A DNA stretch of 17,096 nucleotides. Origin: Verrucomicrobia bacterium UBA673 (lineage in GTDB: Bacteria > Verrucomicrobiota > Verrucomicrobiia > Limisphaerales > UBA1096). Position numbers and translations under genes: made by a program. The notes beneath the pieces are model-generated. The model saw only the letters and a list, made by a program, of their open reading frames with translations. It had not been told where the DNA came from and made no database searches. Positions 7,943 to 15,957 of the stretch are shown piece after piece (the stretch's first letter is position 1; each line of letters begins with the position of its first letter). The stretch covers positions 500-17,595 of the forward strand of contig DBNL01000046.1 of NCBI GenBank assembly GCA_002299785.1, read 5' to 3'.

Positions 7943-9883
7943 TCACTCGCCGTCCCTGATTTGCTCTTCGATGTAGGGCAGGTACACCGCCCGGATGTGC
8001 CGAGCTAAGTCCTGTGCAATTTTTTCGGAGCGATATGCCACGAGACCGTTCTCCGATTCGTTTTCAGTTGTCTTGGGGTCGTCTGGTGGTGACACCCGCT
8101 CGAAGTAGCGCTTGGCCTCCGCATACTCCTCGATATGCATCTTGTGCCAGCCTACGTTGGCCACAGTCAGGTAGCCGTTGGGGTCGAGTTTTTCGGCCTC
8201 GGCAAAATACTCCCCGGCCTTGTCCGCTTGGCCAAGCTCATCCAGCGCCATTCCGAGGCGTGCGTGCGAATACGCGTCGTACCGGTTCAGCGTGATGGCT
8301 TCCTTCAGCCAAGCAGCCGCTTTTTTTAGCTCTACCTTTCTCGTCGTCCGGCTTGACTCCATGGCCCTGCGCCGGTGGATCTCACCCAGCATCCCAGCCG
8401 TCTCAAAGTTAGTCGGTTCAATCTTCAGTGCATTTCTAAGACCCTCAACCTGATTGGGAAACGACTCGGCCGACCGGGATGCCTCGAGCCGGGCGTGCTC
8501 TTGCGCCTGTTGTATTGCCTGTTGAACAAGTAAGCCCGACACACCGCAAACCAACACGGTCAGGAGAAGTCTCACCGGTATCCGCACCGCCACCCAGTAT
8601 CGGTCAGTGGCGAACCTGATGTAGGCCGTCAACAACGCCGCCAGCGTGGTGGCCAGCATGGCGTTGGAGGGGATGTGCAGGTTGAAATCGACAAACGAAT
8701 GCAGCGCGATCGACCCCAGCCCCGCTGTGCTGCCCAGTACAAAGGCTGAACGGTTGCTGGTCTTGGCCGAGAGATCGCTCGAGGTGCGCTGCGAGTATTT
8801 CCAACTCTTGATAATCCCGGAAACCATGGTTCCCAACATCAACCCGACTAGCAGCATGCCGACTAGCCCCCAGTCCACCAGCGTGTTGAGATAATCGTTG
8901 TGCACCCTCACCGGTCGCGACTGCAGCCGTTCCGGCCGGTACTCCGGGAAGCGATGATCGAAATGCCCCGGCCCGACGCCCAGCAGCTTTTCCTCTTGCC
9001 ATACTTCGACCGCAGCGCCCCACAACTCAGCCCGCGAGCCGACGTGCCCCGACGTGCCCGGTTGATTGACATGCCGCAGCCGATCCTGTGCGAAGTCTGA
9101 TTTTAGCAAAAACGCCCCGATAAGCCCGAACACGACGCAGCTCAGCAGGATGCTCCGCAGCCGAAACTGCCTCCGCCAGCCGAGGACGCAGATAACGGCA
9201 ACCAAGGCCAGGCTGGTAGAGATCCAGCCGCCGCGCGACATGCTTACCCCCACGCCGCCAAGCAGCAATAGGGACGAGTAGCTGAGCAGGATGCGCATCG
9301 GCTGACTGACGCGGCCGGTCAGCACCGCCGCCAGACAAACCGGCAGCAGCATCCCGAGGAAACCGGCGAAATGGTTCGGGTTGATAAACGTCCCCGAGCC
9401 GCGCCCGGTGTACTGCTCCGGCCGGTCGAAGTGCCAGACATGATCCAACTCCGCGATCACCTGCACGATGCCGTAAATGGCGATCACCGCGCCGGTAAAC
9501 ACCAGCACATACAGCGCAAGCTGTGTCCACTCCGACTTGTGCAGATTGTTCAGCGCCACAAAAAACAGCAGCGCATAAACCAGCAGGCGCAGCACCTCGG
9601 TGCGGGCTGTGTACTCGATATCCGCCCGGAGATAATGAAACAGCGCGTAGGCAAGAAAGAGCAGAAGACAAGCGCCGAACGGCGGAAAAAGAAGGCGATT
9701 GCTGACTGGATCAAGCCAGATGCGAGCTATCCAAAGAATGCCTGCGGCGGCCACCAATAACTCCACCACGACAAACTCAGGTGGCCGGACCGCCCCGGTG
9801 GCCAGCGCCGAGAAAACGAGCGCCGCCAGCACCAGCCCAACGATCCCCTTCTCAAAAAATCTGTCCAGCGTTTTCCTATTCAA
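7943..9883 (-). CDS. O-antigen ligase-like membrane protein with C-terminal TPR repeats
   Basis: This 646-residue inner-membrane protein has many hydrophobic segments between about residues 12 and 460, and the Wzy/WaaL-like features GTFINPNHFAGFLGMLLP, SRGGW, GVGPGHF and RVHNDYLNTLVDWGLVG, with a large loop between them, and then HSFVDFNLHIPSNAM. The last 170 residues are soluble and carry TPR-like repeats (ARLGMALDELGQADKAGEYF, then EKLDPNGY). This architecture is known for O-antigen ligase/polymerase superfamily proteins that move glycan chains to lipid A or proteins in the periplasm. The start is TTG at 9883; an in-frame TAA lies only a few codons upstream and no ATG is suitably placed. 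No glycan cluster is adjacent, so the acceptor cannot be named. It lies 59 bp downstream of the hydrolase pseudogene on the same strand. Confidence 0.88.
   Translation of the reverse strand: MNRKTLDRFFEKGIVGLVLAALVFSALATGAVRPPEFVVVELLVAAAGILWIARIWLDPVSNRLLFPPFGACLLLFLAYALFHYLRADIEYTARTEVLRLLVYALLFFVALNNLHKSEWTQLALYVLVFTGAVIAIYGIVQVIAELDHVWHFDRPEQYTGRGSGTFINPNHFAGFLGMLLPVCLAAVLTGRVSQPMRILLSYSSLLLLGGVGVSMSRGGWISTSLALVAVICVLGWRRQFRLRSILLSCVVFGLIGAFLLKSDFAQDRLRHVNQPGTSGHVGSRAELWGAAVEVWQEEKLLGVGPGHFDHRFPEYRPERLQSRPVRVHNDYLNTLVDWGLVGMLLVGLMLGTMVSGIIKSWKYSQRTSSDLSAKTSNRSAFVLGSTAGLGSIALHSFVDFNLHIPSNAMLATTLAALLTAYIRFATDRYWVAVRIPVRLLLTVLVCGVSGLLVQQAIQQAQEHARLEASRSAESFPNQVEGLRNALKIEPTNFETAGMLGEIHRRRAMESSRTTRKVELKKAAAWLKEAITLNRYDAYSHARLGMALDELGQADKAGEYFAEAEKLDPNGYLTVANVGWHKMHIEEYAEAKRYFERVSPPDDPKTTENESENGLVAYRSEKIAQDLARHIRAVYLPYIEEQIRDGE
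8227..8236. repeat. CTTGGCCAAG palindrome 3
   Basis: Exact decamer in the TPR part of the O-antigen ligase gene, extended to the 12-mer GCTTGGCCAAGC. On the coding (minus) strand it reads Leu-Gly-Gln-Ala. Confidence 0.85.
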
Positions 9884-9942
9884 AAGACCGCAGGTTTAAA
9901 GGATAAAAAGCATTTTGTAAACTCCGAGGATAAATTTTTCTT

Positions 9943-10497
9943 TTAAGGCAGCGGGATGTGTTTGGCGAAAAAAAACGATCCATCATTGCCAGGCAGTAGT
10001 CGTTGACCGGCTTGGCCAGGTCCATCGTATGTGGCCAGCCGTCGAGCCGCCCGTAGGAGTGCGGGATCTTCAATCGCTTGAGATGCGCCGCTAGCCCGTC
10101 CGCTTGGGCAATGGGCGCAATCTGATCGATCATCCCGTGAAGGATCAGCGTCGGCGGGTCGTTTTTGTCCAAATGAAATCGCGGCGACGATTGCCGGGCG
10201 GTACAGGTGGAGCTGCAGCGAGTGGCCGCCGGCGTTTCCGTATTCGATGTCCTTCTCCAGCACGACGCCATCCGGTAGCAGCACATTCCGCTCGACGATC
10301 TCCAGTTTCCCATTTCCAAACGCCACCATAATCTCCAGCCGCGTCTTATAGCCGGGAGGCGGGGTTGGGGCATTCTGCGACTTCGTTTCCGCACCGACAA
10401 AAAACGAACCCACGGTCAAGCCGTAGACAAAACTGGTCCAAAGCAATCGAGTATTCGTCACTGAGGTGTTATACGCGTTATCAACAAAAAAAGTCAC
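9943..10497 (-). pseudogene. remnant of a secreted alpha/beta-hydrolase (esterase) with the core deleted
   Basis: The first part (10497 to about 10195) encodes a signal-like N-terminus, PPPGYKTRLE, and VLLPDGVVLEKDIEYGNAGG followed by LQLHLYRP, the usual entry to an esterase/BD-FAE-type hydrolase domain. From about 10196 the sensible reading jumps to another frame: SSPRFHLDKNDPPTLILHG, then MIDQIAPIAQADGL, GWPHTMDLAKPVNDYC and MMDRFF, the usual C-terminal end carrying the catalytic Asp and His. The central part with the oxyanion loop and G-x-S-x-G nucleophile, probably well over 100 residues, is absent. A second frame change occurs at a run of eight A (9968-9975), after which the first frame resumes as FAKHIPLP-stop. 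Two independent lesions make a functional product very unlikely. The homopolymer indel alone could be a sequencing error; the missing core could not. Confidence 0.85.
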
Positions 10498-10569
10498 GCT
10501 TACTCTAAACTCCAGTTTTTACACTCAATTGACTAATAAACCGCTTCGAGCCAAACTTATCCATGTGCT

Positions 10570-12000
10570 GTGAATTTGTTTTTTCACCAGATTCGTTTTG
10601 TTGTCCTGCTCGTCGCTTGGCCAAGCGCTTCGGCGCAGGAGATCGATTGGCCGTCGGCTCCAGATCAGACGGTTTGGCTGGCGGTGAGTCACGAGTCTTT
10701 CGGTGATGGCCAGGCCGCATCTAGGCCAATTGACGCCTCGACGGCGACGAAGCTTGGCCAAGCGCTCGAGCGTCTGGCTGAGGAGTACGGTTTCTACGGC
10801 GACGGACTGATTCTCCATTTTTTACCGGGCGAATACGAGACGCACGGCATCCGGTTGCGCCCCCGCTGGCACGTGAACGGAGCTGGCATTGACAAAACGA
10901 CTCTCAAACTCGTACCGGGTGCGCGGCATCGGCAAATCAAGTCAGCCTATCACAGCGTGATCAGCGGCGGCTGGGGACCGCAGTTCAGTGGAGAACCTGG
11001 AAAACAGCGCATGGCCAAGCGCGACTTCGACAACCTACGGATCGCCGATTTGTCACTTGACTGTAACTGGATCGGAATGAAAGCAGTGCTTGGGCCGAGT
11101 TTAAAAAAAACGGCCGGGATCGATCTGCTGGCGAAGCAGGCGCGAGTTGAGCGTGTGTTGGCGAGCGGTTTTGGGGCGCAGGGTGGTAGGCCGTCATGGC
11201 GTGAGGTATTTCCGATTCGCGTGATCTCCGCCATGGGCGACGGATCAAAGCTGCTGGGTTATAGCGACTCAATCATCGAGATCCGTCACTGTATCGTCGA
11301 GGGTTATGTTCGGGGACCAAGCGCGGGGACGGCTTGGCCTTACTGCACCGCCATCATGGTCAGCCACCGCAGTGCGGACTTGGCCAAGGGCAGAGTCGAT
11401 GTGCGCGTGCATCACAACGAGGTTCGTGACATCACCAACGGCATCGCGTTTGGCGGGGCGTTTCTGAAACGAGCGGAGTTTTACGAGAATACGGTGACTA
11501 ACTGCGGCATCGGGTTTAACTTCGACACCGGCGGCAACCGAGGTGTAGTGATCCGCAACAACCGTTTCACCGGTTGCGTTGGCGGCGGGAGCGTGAACGA
11601 CGGGAAGACGTTCGAGATTCGGGACAACACGTTTCGTCTGGTCGCGCCGGGCGAATCCCGCTTTGCTTGGTGGCACAGCGGGCTGCGGATTCGCGATTAC
11701 ACGCGGGGCATTTTGGTGGAGGGCAACCGGTTTGTTTTCGATGGTGAATCGAGCTCGAGCGGACGGGGCATTTTGCTTCACGGTAATAATGTCGGGATCC
11801 GAACGTTCAAGAATGCGGAGGGTGACTGGCAGAACGAAATCGACCCGAACCGTTTTATCAACAACAGTTACATCGGCATGTTGCCGAACATGGCTGGGCC
11901 GCAAAAACCGGGCCAGCCGATGCATTTGGTAGTAGGTGATCGCACAATTCAATTGAGCGGCGAGAGCGATAATCCAGAGTTCACGTGGCTCGACGACTGA
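10570..12000 (+). CDS. secreted right-handed beta-helix protein (pectate-lyase superfamily)
   Basis: This 476-residue protein starts with GTG at 10570 and has a signal peptide (MNLFFHQIRFVVLLVAWPSASA, cut before QE). It shows the pectate-lyase-superfamily entry: DASTATKLGQALERLAEE, then GDGLILHFLPGEYETHGIRL, GAGIDKTTL, followed by beta-helix coils rich in N and G (VRVHHNEVRDITNGIAFGG, YENTVTNCGIGFNFDTGGN, VIRNNRFTGC, ILVEGNRFVFDG, LHGNNVG). It probably acts outside the cytoplasm on, or bound to, polysaccharide; neither substrate nor catalytic residues can be assigned. It is divergent from the hydrolase remnant by 72 bp and converges on the pentapeptide gene with a 6-bp gap. Confidence 0.85.
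   Translation: MNLFFHQIRFVVLLVAWPSASAQEIDWPSAPDQTVWLAVSHESFGDGQAASRPIDASTATKLGQALERLAEEYGFYGDGLILHFLPGEYETHGIRLRPRWHVNGAGIDKTTLKLVPGARHRQIKSAYHSVISGGWGPQFSGEPGKQRMAKRDFDNLRIADLSLDCNWIGMKAVLGPSLKKTAGIDLLAKQARVERVLASGFGAQGGRPSWREVFPIRVISAMGDGSKLLGYSDSIIEIRHCIVEGYVRGPSAGTAWPYCTAIMVSHRSADLAKGRVDVRVHHNEVRDITNGIAFGGAFLKRAEFYENTVTNCGIGFNFDTGGNRGVVIRNNRFTGCVGGGSVNDGKTFEIRDNTFRLVAPGESRFAWWHSGLRIRDYTRGILVEGNRFVFDGESSSSGRGILLHGNNVGIRTFKNAEGDWQNEIDPNRFINNSYIGMLPNMAGPQKPGQPMHLVVGDRTIQLSGESDNPEFTWLDD
10616..10625. repeat. CTTGGCCAAG palindrome 4
   Basis: Exact decamer within the signal-peptide codons of the beta-helix gene, extended to a 14-bp perfect palindrome CGCTTGGCCAAGCG (10614-10627). It is read in a different frame from the other copies (Ala-Trp-Pro-Ser). 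Confidence 0.85.
10753..10762. repeat. CTTGGCCAAG palindrome 5
   Basis: Exact decamer in the beta-helix gene, 128 bp from the last base of copy 4 to the first base here, extended to GCTTGGCCAAGC. Read as Leu-Gly-Gln-Ala. Confidence 0.85.
11379..11388. repeat. CTTGGCCAAG palindrome 6
   Basis: Exact decamer, third copy in the beta-helix gene. Read as Leu-Ala-Lys, as in copy 2. Confidence 0.85.
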
Positions 12001-12013
12001 AGTGAGTCAGTCG
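11994..12013. terminator. stem-loop spanning two convergent stop codons
   Basis: CGACTGA-AGTGAG-TCAGTCG forms a perfect 7-bp stem with a 6-base loop. Each arm contains the stop codon of one of the two convergent genes. It could act as a bidirectional terminator, but no U-tract follows on either strand, and both arms may match only because both genes end in GAC-TGA. Confidence 0.35.
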
Positions 12014-12933
12014 CTAATCGTGCCGTCCGGGAGTGTTGTTTGGTGAAGGATAACGGCTTCGTGATCAATCGGCTCGAAACCGTTGGCACCCTGAAGATTT
12101 GCCAGCGTGAGGTTTGCTCCCGCGAGTTTGGTGTTCCGCAGATCGGTGCCGGTGAAGTTGCATTTAGCCAAGTTTCGGTTTTGTAACTCAACGCCGCGCA
12201 AATCCCATCCGGAAAAATCACGTCCTGCCAACTCCACTTTCGGCGCACCATCTACATAAAGCTTAATCAGCAACTGCCGTTCGGGCGTGTCGGTTTTGAC
12301 GGTCCCGTCTGGCAGGGTGGTGTTGCGGTAAATCGTTTCGGGGAAGTGGTGCCACGGAGCGGTCGTTGCACCGGTGAGATTGGCGTCGGTGAAGTCGACG
12401 CTACCAAGCACAGTCTCGGAGAAATTTACGCCGGTAAGATTTGTGCCAGTGAGGTTTGCGCCGTCGAGTTTGGCCAGGGCAAGATCGGTGTTGGTCAAGT
12501 TTGCGCCGGAGAGGTTCGCGCCACGGAGATCAGCGGCAACCAAGTTGTGCTTGGTTAAGTCAGCTTTTGGCAGATTGACTTGCGAGCGGATGCGGAAATA
12601 GCAAGGGCTGGATGCCGTTTCGATTATGCGGCTTACGGTGAGTGAATGGGTGTCTAGTCCTCCGGTCTGTGATTGGCCAAGTGCCTGCCAATGAATGAGA
12701 TCAGTTGATCTTTCGAGTTGTGTGTCGGGTATAATTGAGATCGTGCCGGGCTGGGTGATTGAGGCGGTTACCCAAGATAATTCCAGGGGATCAGTTCGCT
12801 CGATAGTCAACCGAATGTCGGCCCCTTGGCCAAGCGCGGGGCTGAATAGCGTCAGTATCAAAAAAACAAATCCCTCTCGGCTTGGCCAGAGAAGGATTTG
12901 CGAAAGTGTTTTTCGCCGGTCAGATGACCTCAT
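12007..12933 (-). CDS. secreted pentapeptide-repeat protein
   Basis: The frame is open from 13002; I choose the ATG at 12933, which overlaps the DUF1501 stop by 14 bp and begins a signal peptide (RRK, then GFVFLILTLFSPALG). The product is 308 residues. Residues about 40-120 hold a domain with RSTDLIHWQALG and PCYFRIRS, a pattern I associate with exported Verrucomicrobiota proteins. After it come two blocks of A(D/N)LXX pentapeptides: LRGANLSGANLTNTDLALAK and following, and DLRGVELQNRNLAKCNFTGT and following. Each block is followed by a TTLPDGT motif. Pentapeptide repeats fold into a square beta-helix; no DNA-gyrase role is implied, since this copy is exported. It is translationally coupled to the DUF1501 gene. 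The function is unknown. Confidence 0.85.
   Translation of the reverse strand: MRSSDRRKTLSQILLWPSREGFVFLILTLFSPALGQGADIRLTIERTDPLELSWVTASITQPGTISIIPDTQLERSTDLIHWQALGQSQTGGLDTHSLTVSRIIETASSPCYFRIRSQVNLPKADLTKHNLVAADLRGANLSGANLTNTDLALAKLDGANLTGTNLTGVNFSETVLGSVDFTDANLTGATTAPWHHFPETIYRNTTLPDGTVKTDTPERQLLIKLYVDGAPKVELAGRDFSGWDLRGVELQNRNLAKCNFTGTDLRNTKLAGANLTLANLQGANGFEPIDHEAVILHQTTLPDGTISD
12825..12834. repeat. CTTGGCCAAG palindrome 7
   Basis: Exact decamer near the signal-peptide cleavage region of the pentapeptide gene, read on the minus strand as Leu-Gly-Gln. Near copies are at 12672 (ATTGGCCAAG) and 12881 (CTTGGCCAGA). Confidence 0.85.
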
Positions 12934-14266
12934 GCAGCGGTTGGGTGTTGTTCTCAACGAGGTACCGTGGCCGACCGTTGAGATCATCGATGGTGGTAGC
13001 ATTTGGGTCGATACCGAGCGCGTGATACAGCGTGGCGTGCACCTCGGCGAAGGTTACCGGCCGGTCGCTAGCCTCGCCGCCGAGGCGGTCGGTCGCACCG
13101 ATGACCTGTCCGTGATTGAGTCCACCGCAGGCGAGTAAGCCGCACGAGACGCGCGGCCAATGGTCGCGGCCGGCGTCTTTGTTAATAGTCGGTGTACGTC
13201 CGAACTCACCCCAACAAACGACGACTACATCCTTGTCCAATCCGCGTTGGTGCAGATCGTCAACGAGCGCGGTGATGCCTTGGTCGAGCATGGGGAAATC
13301 CTGCCGGGCACGGTTGAAGTTTCCGCCGTGCCAGTCCCACCGGCTAAAGGAGAGCGACACACAGCGCACACCCACCTCGACGAGGCGTCGGGCGAGCAGG
13401 AAATGATCGAGCAACTTGGGCGCGCCGTCGGCTGTCAGCTTGGGTGTGCCACGGCCGTAGCGGTCGCGCAGCTTCACGTCTTCCTTCCCGATGTCGAGCG
13501 CCTCGGCGAGTTTGCCGGAGGTGAGCATACCAAATGCCTGTTGGTTGTACGCGTCCATGCCCTCGATCAAGCCGGAGTTGTCGACGTCGCGTCGGAGTTG
13601 GTCGAAACTTTCCAAGAGTTTGCGGCGGTCGTCCAGACGCTCGAGCGTGATACCGTTGAGTGTCATGTCTTCCTTACCCTCGGCCGAGGGCTTGAAGGCC
13701 GCATGCGCCGGGCCAAGGAAGCCGGCCTTGCCGGGGTCACTCCACTGGATATGGCCGGTCTTGGGTGAGAGGCCGATGAACGGAGGCATGTCCGGTTTTA
13801 CTGGGCCTTTTAACTTGGATAAAATAGAGCCAATGCTGGGCCAGCCGCCGGGCGGCTGGTTGCGGGGTGATCGGCCGGTCATGCACTGCTCCGCATCGTG
13901 TCCGCCGGTGGCGCCGACGATGGATCGAATGACGGTAAACTTGTCCATCATCCGCGCCATGCGAGGAAACTCCTCGCAGATTTGGAGGCCGGGGACGTTG
14001 GTGGATATTGGGTTAAACTCGCCGCGGATCTCCCGGGGCGCGTCCAGTTTCAAGTCGAACATATCCTGGTGCGGCGGCCCGCCGGGAAGGAAAATATTGA
14101 TGACCGCCTTGTGTGAGGAGCCGATGCCGGCTTTAGCCTCGTTCTCAAGGATATTGGCCATGGTCAGCCCGCCGATGCCCATGGCACCGATTCGGATAAA
14201 GTCACGCCGGGCGATACCGTCGCAAAATTCTTCGCAGCCTCCGCTGCCTGCACTGATCTTCAACAT
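12920..14266 (-). CDS. DUF1501 protein with Tat signal
   Basis: This 448-residue protein begins with a twin-arginine signal (ARRDFIRIGAMGIGGLTMAN at about residues 19-38) and is probably exported folded. It has the DUF1501 (PF07394) marks INIFLPGGPPHQDMFDLK, GATGGHDAEQCMTGR, WDWHGGNFN and GEFGRTPTINKDAGRDHWP. The fold is alkaline-phosphatase/sulfatase-like, but the reaction is not established. In planctomycetes and verrucomicrobia such genes usually follow a DUF1549/DUF1553 cytochrome-type gene; none is next to this one. The ATG at 14266 has a good Shine-Dalgarno (AGGGAG, 7 bases upstream). The 3' end overlaps the pentapeptide gene by 14 bp, so they form an operon. Confidence 0.93.
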   Translation of the reverse strand: MLKISAGSGGCEEFCDGIARRDFIRIGAMGIGGLTMANILENEAKAGIGSSHKAVINIFLPGGPPHQDMFDLKLDAPREIRGEFNPISTNVPGLQICEEFPRMARMMDKFTVIRSIVGATGGHDAEQCMTGRSPRNQPPGGWPSIGSILSKLKGPVKPDMPPFIGLSPKTGHIQWSDPGKAGFLGPAHAAFKPSAEGKEDMTLNGITLERLDDRRKLLESFDQLRRDVDNSGLIEGMDAYNQQAFGMLTSGKLAEALDIGKEDVKLRDRYGRGTPKLTADGAPKLLDHFLLARRLVEVGVRCVSLSFSRWDWHGGNFNRARQDFPMLDQGITALVDDLHQRGLDKDVVVVCWGEFGRTPTINKDAGRDHWPRVSCGLLACGGLNHGQVIGATDRLGGEASDRPVTFAEVHATLYHALGIDPNATTIDDLNGRPRYLVENNTQPLHEVI

Positions 14267-14556
14267 GATTGGACTCCCTGGTTACAAGCCTCCCTGCAAA
14301 TTTGGAAGCCTATACTTTCGGGAAAGATGACTATGCGGAGAGGTGTGTCAAGAGGGAAAAGAAGGCTTGCTTGGGAACCTGGTAAAAAACAAAAAGGGCG
14401 TTTGTTTTGGATTGCTTATACGGCTTTTGCATTTGGGCTAAAACCCGTTTGATCGCCAATGTTTTTGCCGAAACCGGAGTAGCTGATCCGGGTATCACCA
14501 TCTTACGTATTGGGTTTAAGGACACCAAGCAGGAGTAATACCCGAGGTGTTTTAGT
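14267..14556. other. intergenic region, 290 bp
   Basis: No gene is convincing here. On the minus strand, a perfect TTGACA (14346-14351) lies upstream of the DUF1501 gene, but no good -10 follows at 16-18 bp. A 93-codon minus-strand frame (14331-14612) overlaps the 3' end of the next gene and resembles nothing known to me. Confidence 0.5.
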
Positions 14557-15489
14557 TTAAAATAACTGATCCGGTTTGTTCTTCGGAGGTTTTGTTCCGC
14601 TGTTGTCTCCAAGTGTGGTGGCGGCCTCGTAGTGGCTGGACCGACTCTTCATTAGGAAGTGGTAAGTTTTCCAGAATATCCGGGCGTCAAAATTTGCGGA
14701 AACGCTTTCGTCTACCCACGTGTCTTTGGCCAATCGTTTTTGAGAAATGGAAATGCTGATCGCATTAACTGCTCCTGCCAAGCCTCCAAGAAATGTGACC
14801 GGTTTTTTTAGTTTTGCGTTGATTCTGGCGATATGAAACTCCTCCTTGTCCACCCACAACCTGGCGTTGAGTTGGTCCATGAAGCGGTTAACAGTTCGGC
14901 TCTTGAGTTTGTGGTCTTTGTTTGGTTGCAATTGAATAACGTAGGCCGGGCGAGCATTAACTGATCCCATGCCAGCTAGAACAGGCGTAAATTTTTCCTG
15001 GAACAAATCAACATTTTTTGTGACCAAGTTTCCACTTTTATTGGTGCCGCCTTCCTTTTTTCGCGCAAGGTATCTTTGCTGTCGTTCACGGTTTCTGGCT
15101 TGTTCGCGAGTGACTTGCCGGTGGCTTGCCGGCTTGCCGTCCACCTTAACCAGTTCCTGATCACGTCCATCTGTGTAGGCACGGTATGTCTTTGTGTAAC
15201 CCTTCCGGATGTTTCCTTTTGAATCGAGGTCTTCAACCTCAGCTTGACGTAGAAAAGAAAAGACGATCTCGCCTAAGCCGTTGCGTTTGGCTGCCTCGCT
15301 GGCTTTTTTGATAATTTGGCGAGCCGTCAACCCGGGTAGGTCTACCTTAACGGCAGGCAGAACCTTGAGTTTGTCGTCATCGCCCATCGCGGCTTGAGAG
15401 AGGAGGATCGTGGCAGCCACCAGTAGGCTAATTACCCAGCACGGGTAGAAACGGGTTGGCGGCATGCAGTGTGAGAACGGTTTGTTCAT
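14557..15489 (-). CDS. exported LolA-like protein
   Basis: I prefer the ATG at 15489 over the one at 15513, because AAAGGTG lies at a suitable distance before it and the signal peptide follows (CWVISLLVAATILLSQAAMG). The product is 310 residues. The mature part has a charged central region (VEDLDSKGNIRKGYTKTY, LVKVDGKPASHRQVTREQAR), then RPAYVIQLQPNKDH, LNARLWVDKEEFHIARINAK and TWVDESVSANFDARIFW. This order resembles the LolA/LppX-like half-barrel proteins seen in Acidobacteria and PVC genomes. It probably acts in the periplasm; the ligand is unknown, and it is not a canonical LolA. It is 47 bp downstream of the 118-residue gene on the same strand and may share its transcript. Confidence 0.7.
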   Translation of the reverse strand: MNKPFSHCMPPTRFYPCWVISLLVAATILLSQAAMGDDDKLKVLPAVKVDLPGLTARQIIKKASEAAKRNGLGEIVFSFLRQAEVEDLDSKGNIRKGYTKTYRAYTDGRDQELVKVDGKPASHRQVTREQARNRERQQRYLARKKEGGTNKSGNLVTKNVDLFQEKFTPVLAGMGSVNARPAYVIQLQPNKDHKLKSRTVNRFMDQLNARLWVDKEEFHIARINAKLKKPVTFLGGLAGAVNAISISISQKRLAKDTWVDESVSANFDARIFWKTYHFLMKSRSSHYEAATTLGDNSGTKPPKNKPDQLF

Positions 15490-15536
15490 TTCAAACACCT
15501 TTACAAAGTACATCGTGGAAAGCAGGAAGATTCCGC

Positions 15537-15893
15537 CTAATCCTCGGTTTTGCTACTGAATCCGATGTCGCGATTGAATGGGCTGGGCTTGTCGTAACCC
15601 TCGACGTTTGGGAAATGCATGACGGTGCCGATTGCCCCCCACGGGATCATTGCCGAGGCATCTACCTTTTGCATCGACTCGGGGATCCACAGGTTGGAGT
15701 CTTCACCCACTCGAACCGGCAGCTCGAAGTCGGGGAGCTGCACCCATAGGCCGGTCTCGTCATAGCCCAGCACCTTGGCGAAAAACTTTTCCTGCGAGAT
15801 CCCGACCGGCTCGAGAATCTCCGGCGTCTTAAGCACCACCAGCACCACGTCGTTGATGGCGTGGGAGATGGTCATCATCATTTTGTCACTCAT
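15537..15893 (-). CDS. small protein of unknown function (118 aa)
   Basis: I do not recognise this protein. It has no signal peptide or transmembrane helix and is acidic. Its body alternates short hydrophobic stretches with turns (INDVVLVVLKTPEIL, FFAKVLGYDETGLWVQLP, ASAMIPWGAIGTVMHFP), which suggests a small beta-barrel such as an Sm- or SH3-like fold; that is a guess from pattern alone. The ATG at 15893 follows no clear ribosome binding site. It is divergent from the SMUG1 gene by 64 bp and lies upstream of the LolA-like gene on the same strand. The gene is likely real, given its codon pattern and compact placement. Confidence 0.7.
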   Translation of the reverse strand: MSDKMMMTISHAINDVVLVVLKTPEILEPVGISQEKFFAKVLGYDETGLWVQLPDFELPVRVGEDSNLWIPESMQKVDASAMIPWGAIGTVMHFPNVEGYDKPSPFNRDIGFSSKTED

Positions 15894-15957
15894 AGTTGTC
15901 TGGCTGCTCGAACGGCTTCAAACTTAGACCCGACGCCCTTGCGCTGCAACGCAAACC

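Noticed and set aside
11269..11952. Minus-strand open frame of 227 codons opposite the beta-helix gene
   Set aside because: The beta-helix frame has a signal peptide and family motifs; the opposite frame has neither.
12340..12600. Tandem 15-base-like DNA repetition, suspected repeat array
   Set aside because: The periodicity is explained by pentapeptide codons in the minus-strand gene.
13160..13768. Long plus-strand open frame (202 codons) opposite the DUF1501 gene
   Set aside because: It is a shadow of the DUF1501 coding strand, whose motifs are unmistakable.
14386..14538. Plus-strand open stretch ending in DPGITILRIGFKDTKQE and a stop, which looked like a gene remnant
   Set aside because: It has no start codon, only about 50 codons, and nothing recognisable; chance is the simpler explanation.
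14331..14612. Minus-strand 93-codon frame upstream of DUF1501
   Set aside because: It overlaps the end of the LolA-like gene, has no recognised motif and no convincing ribosome binding site.
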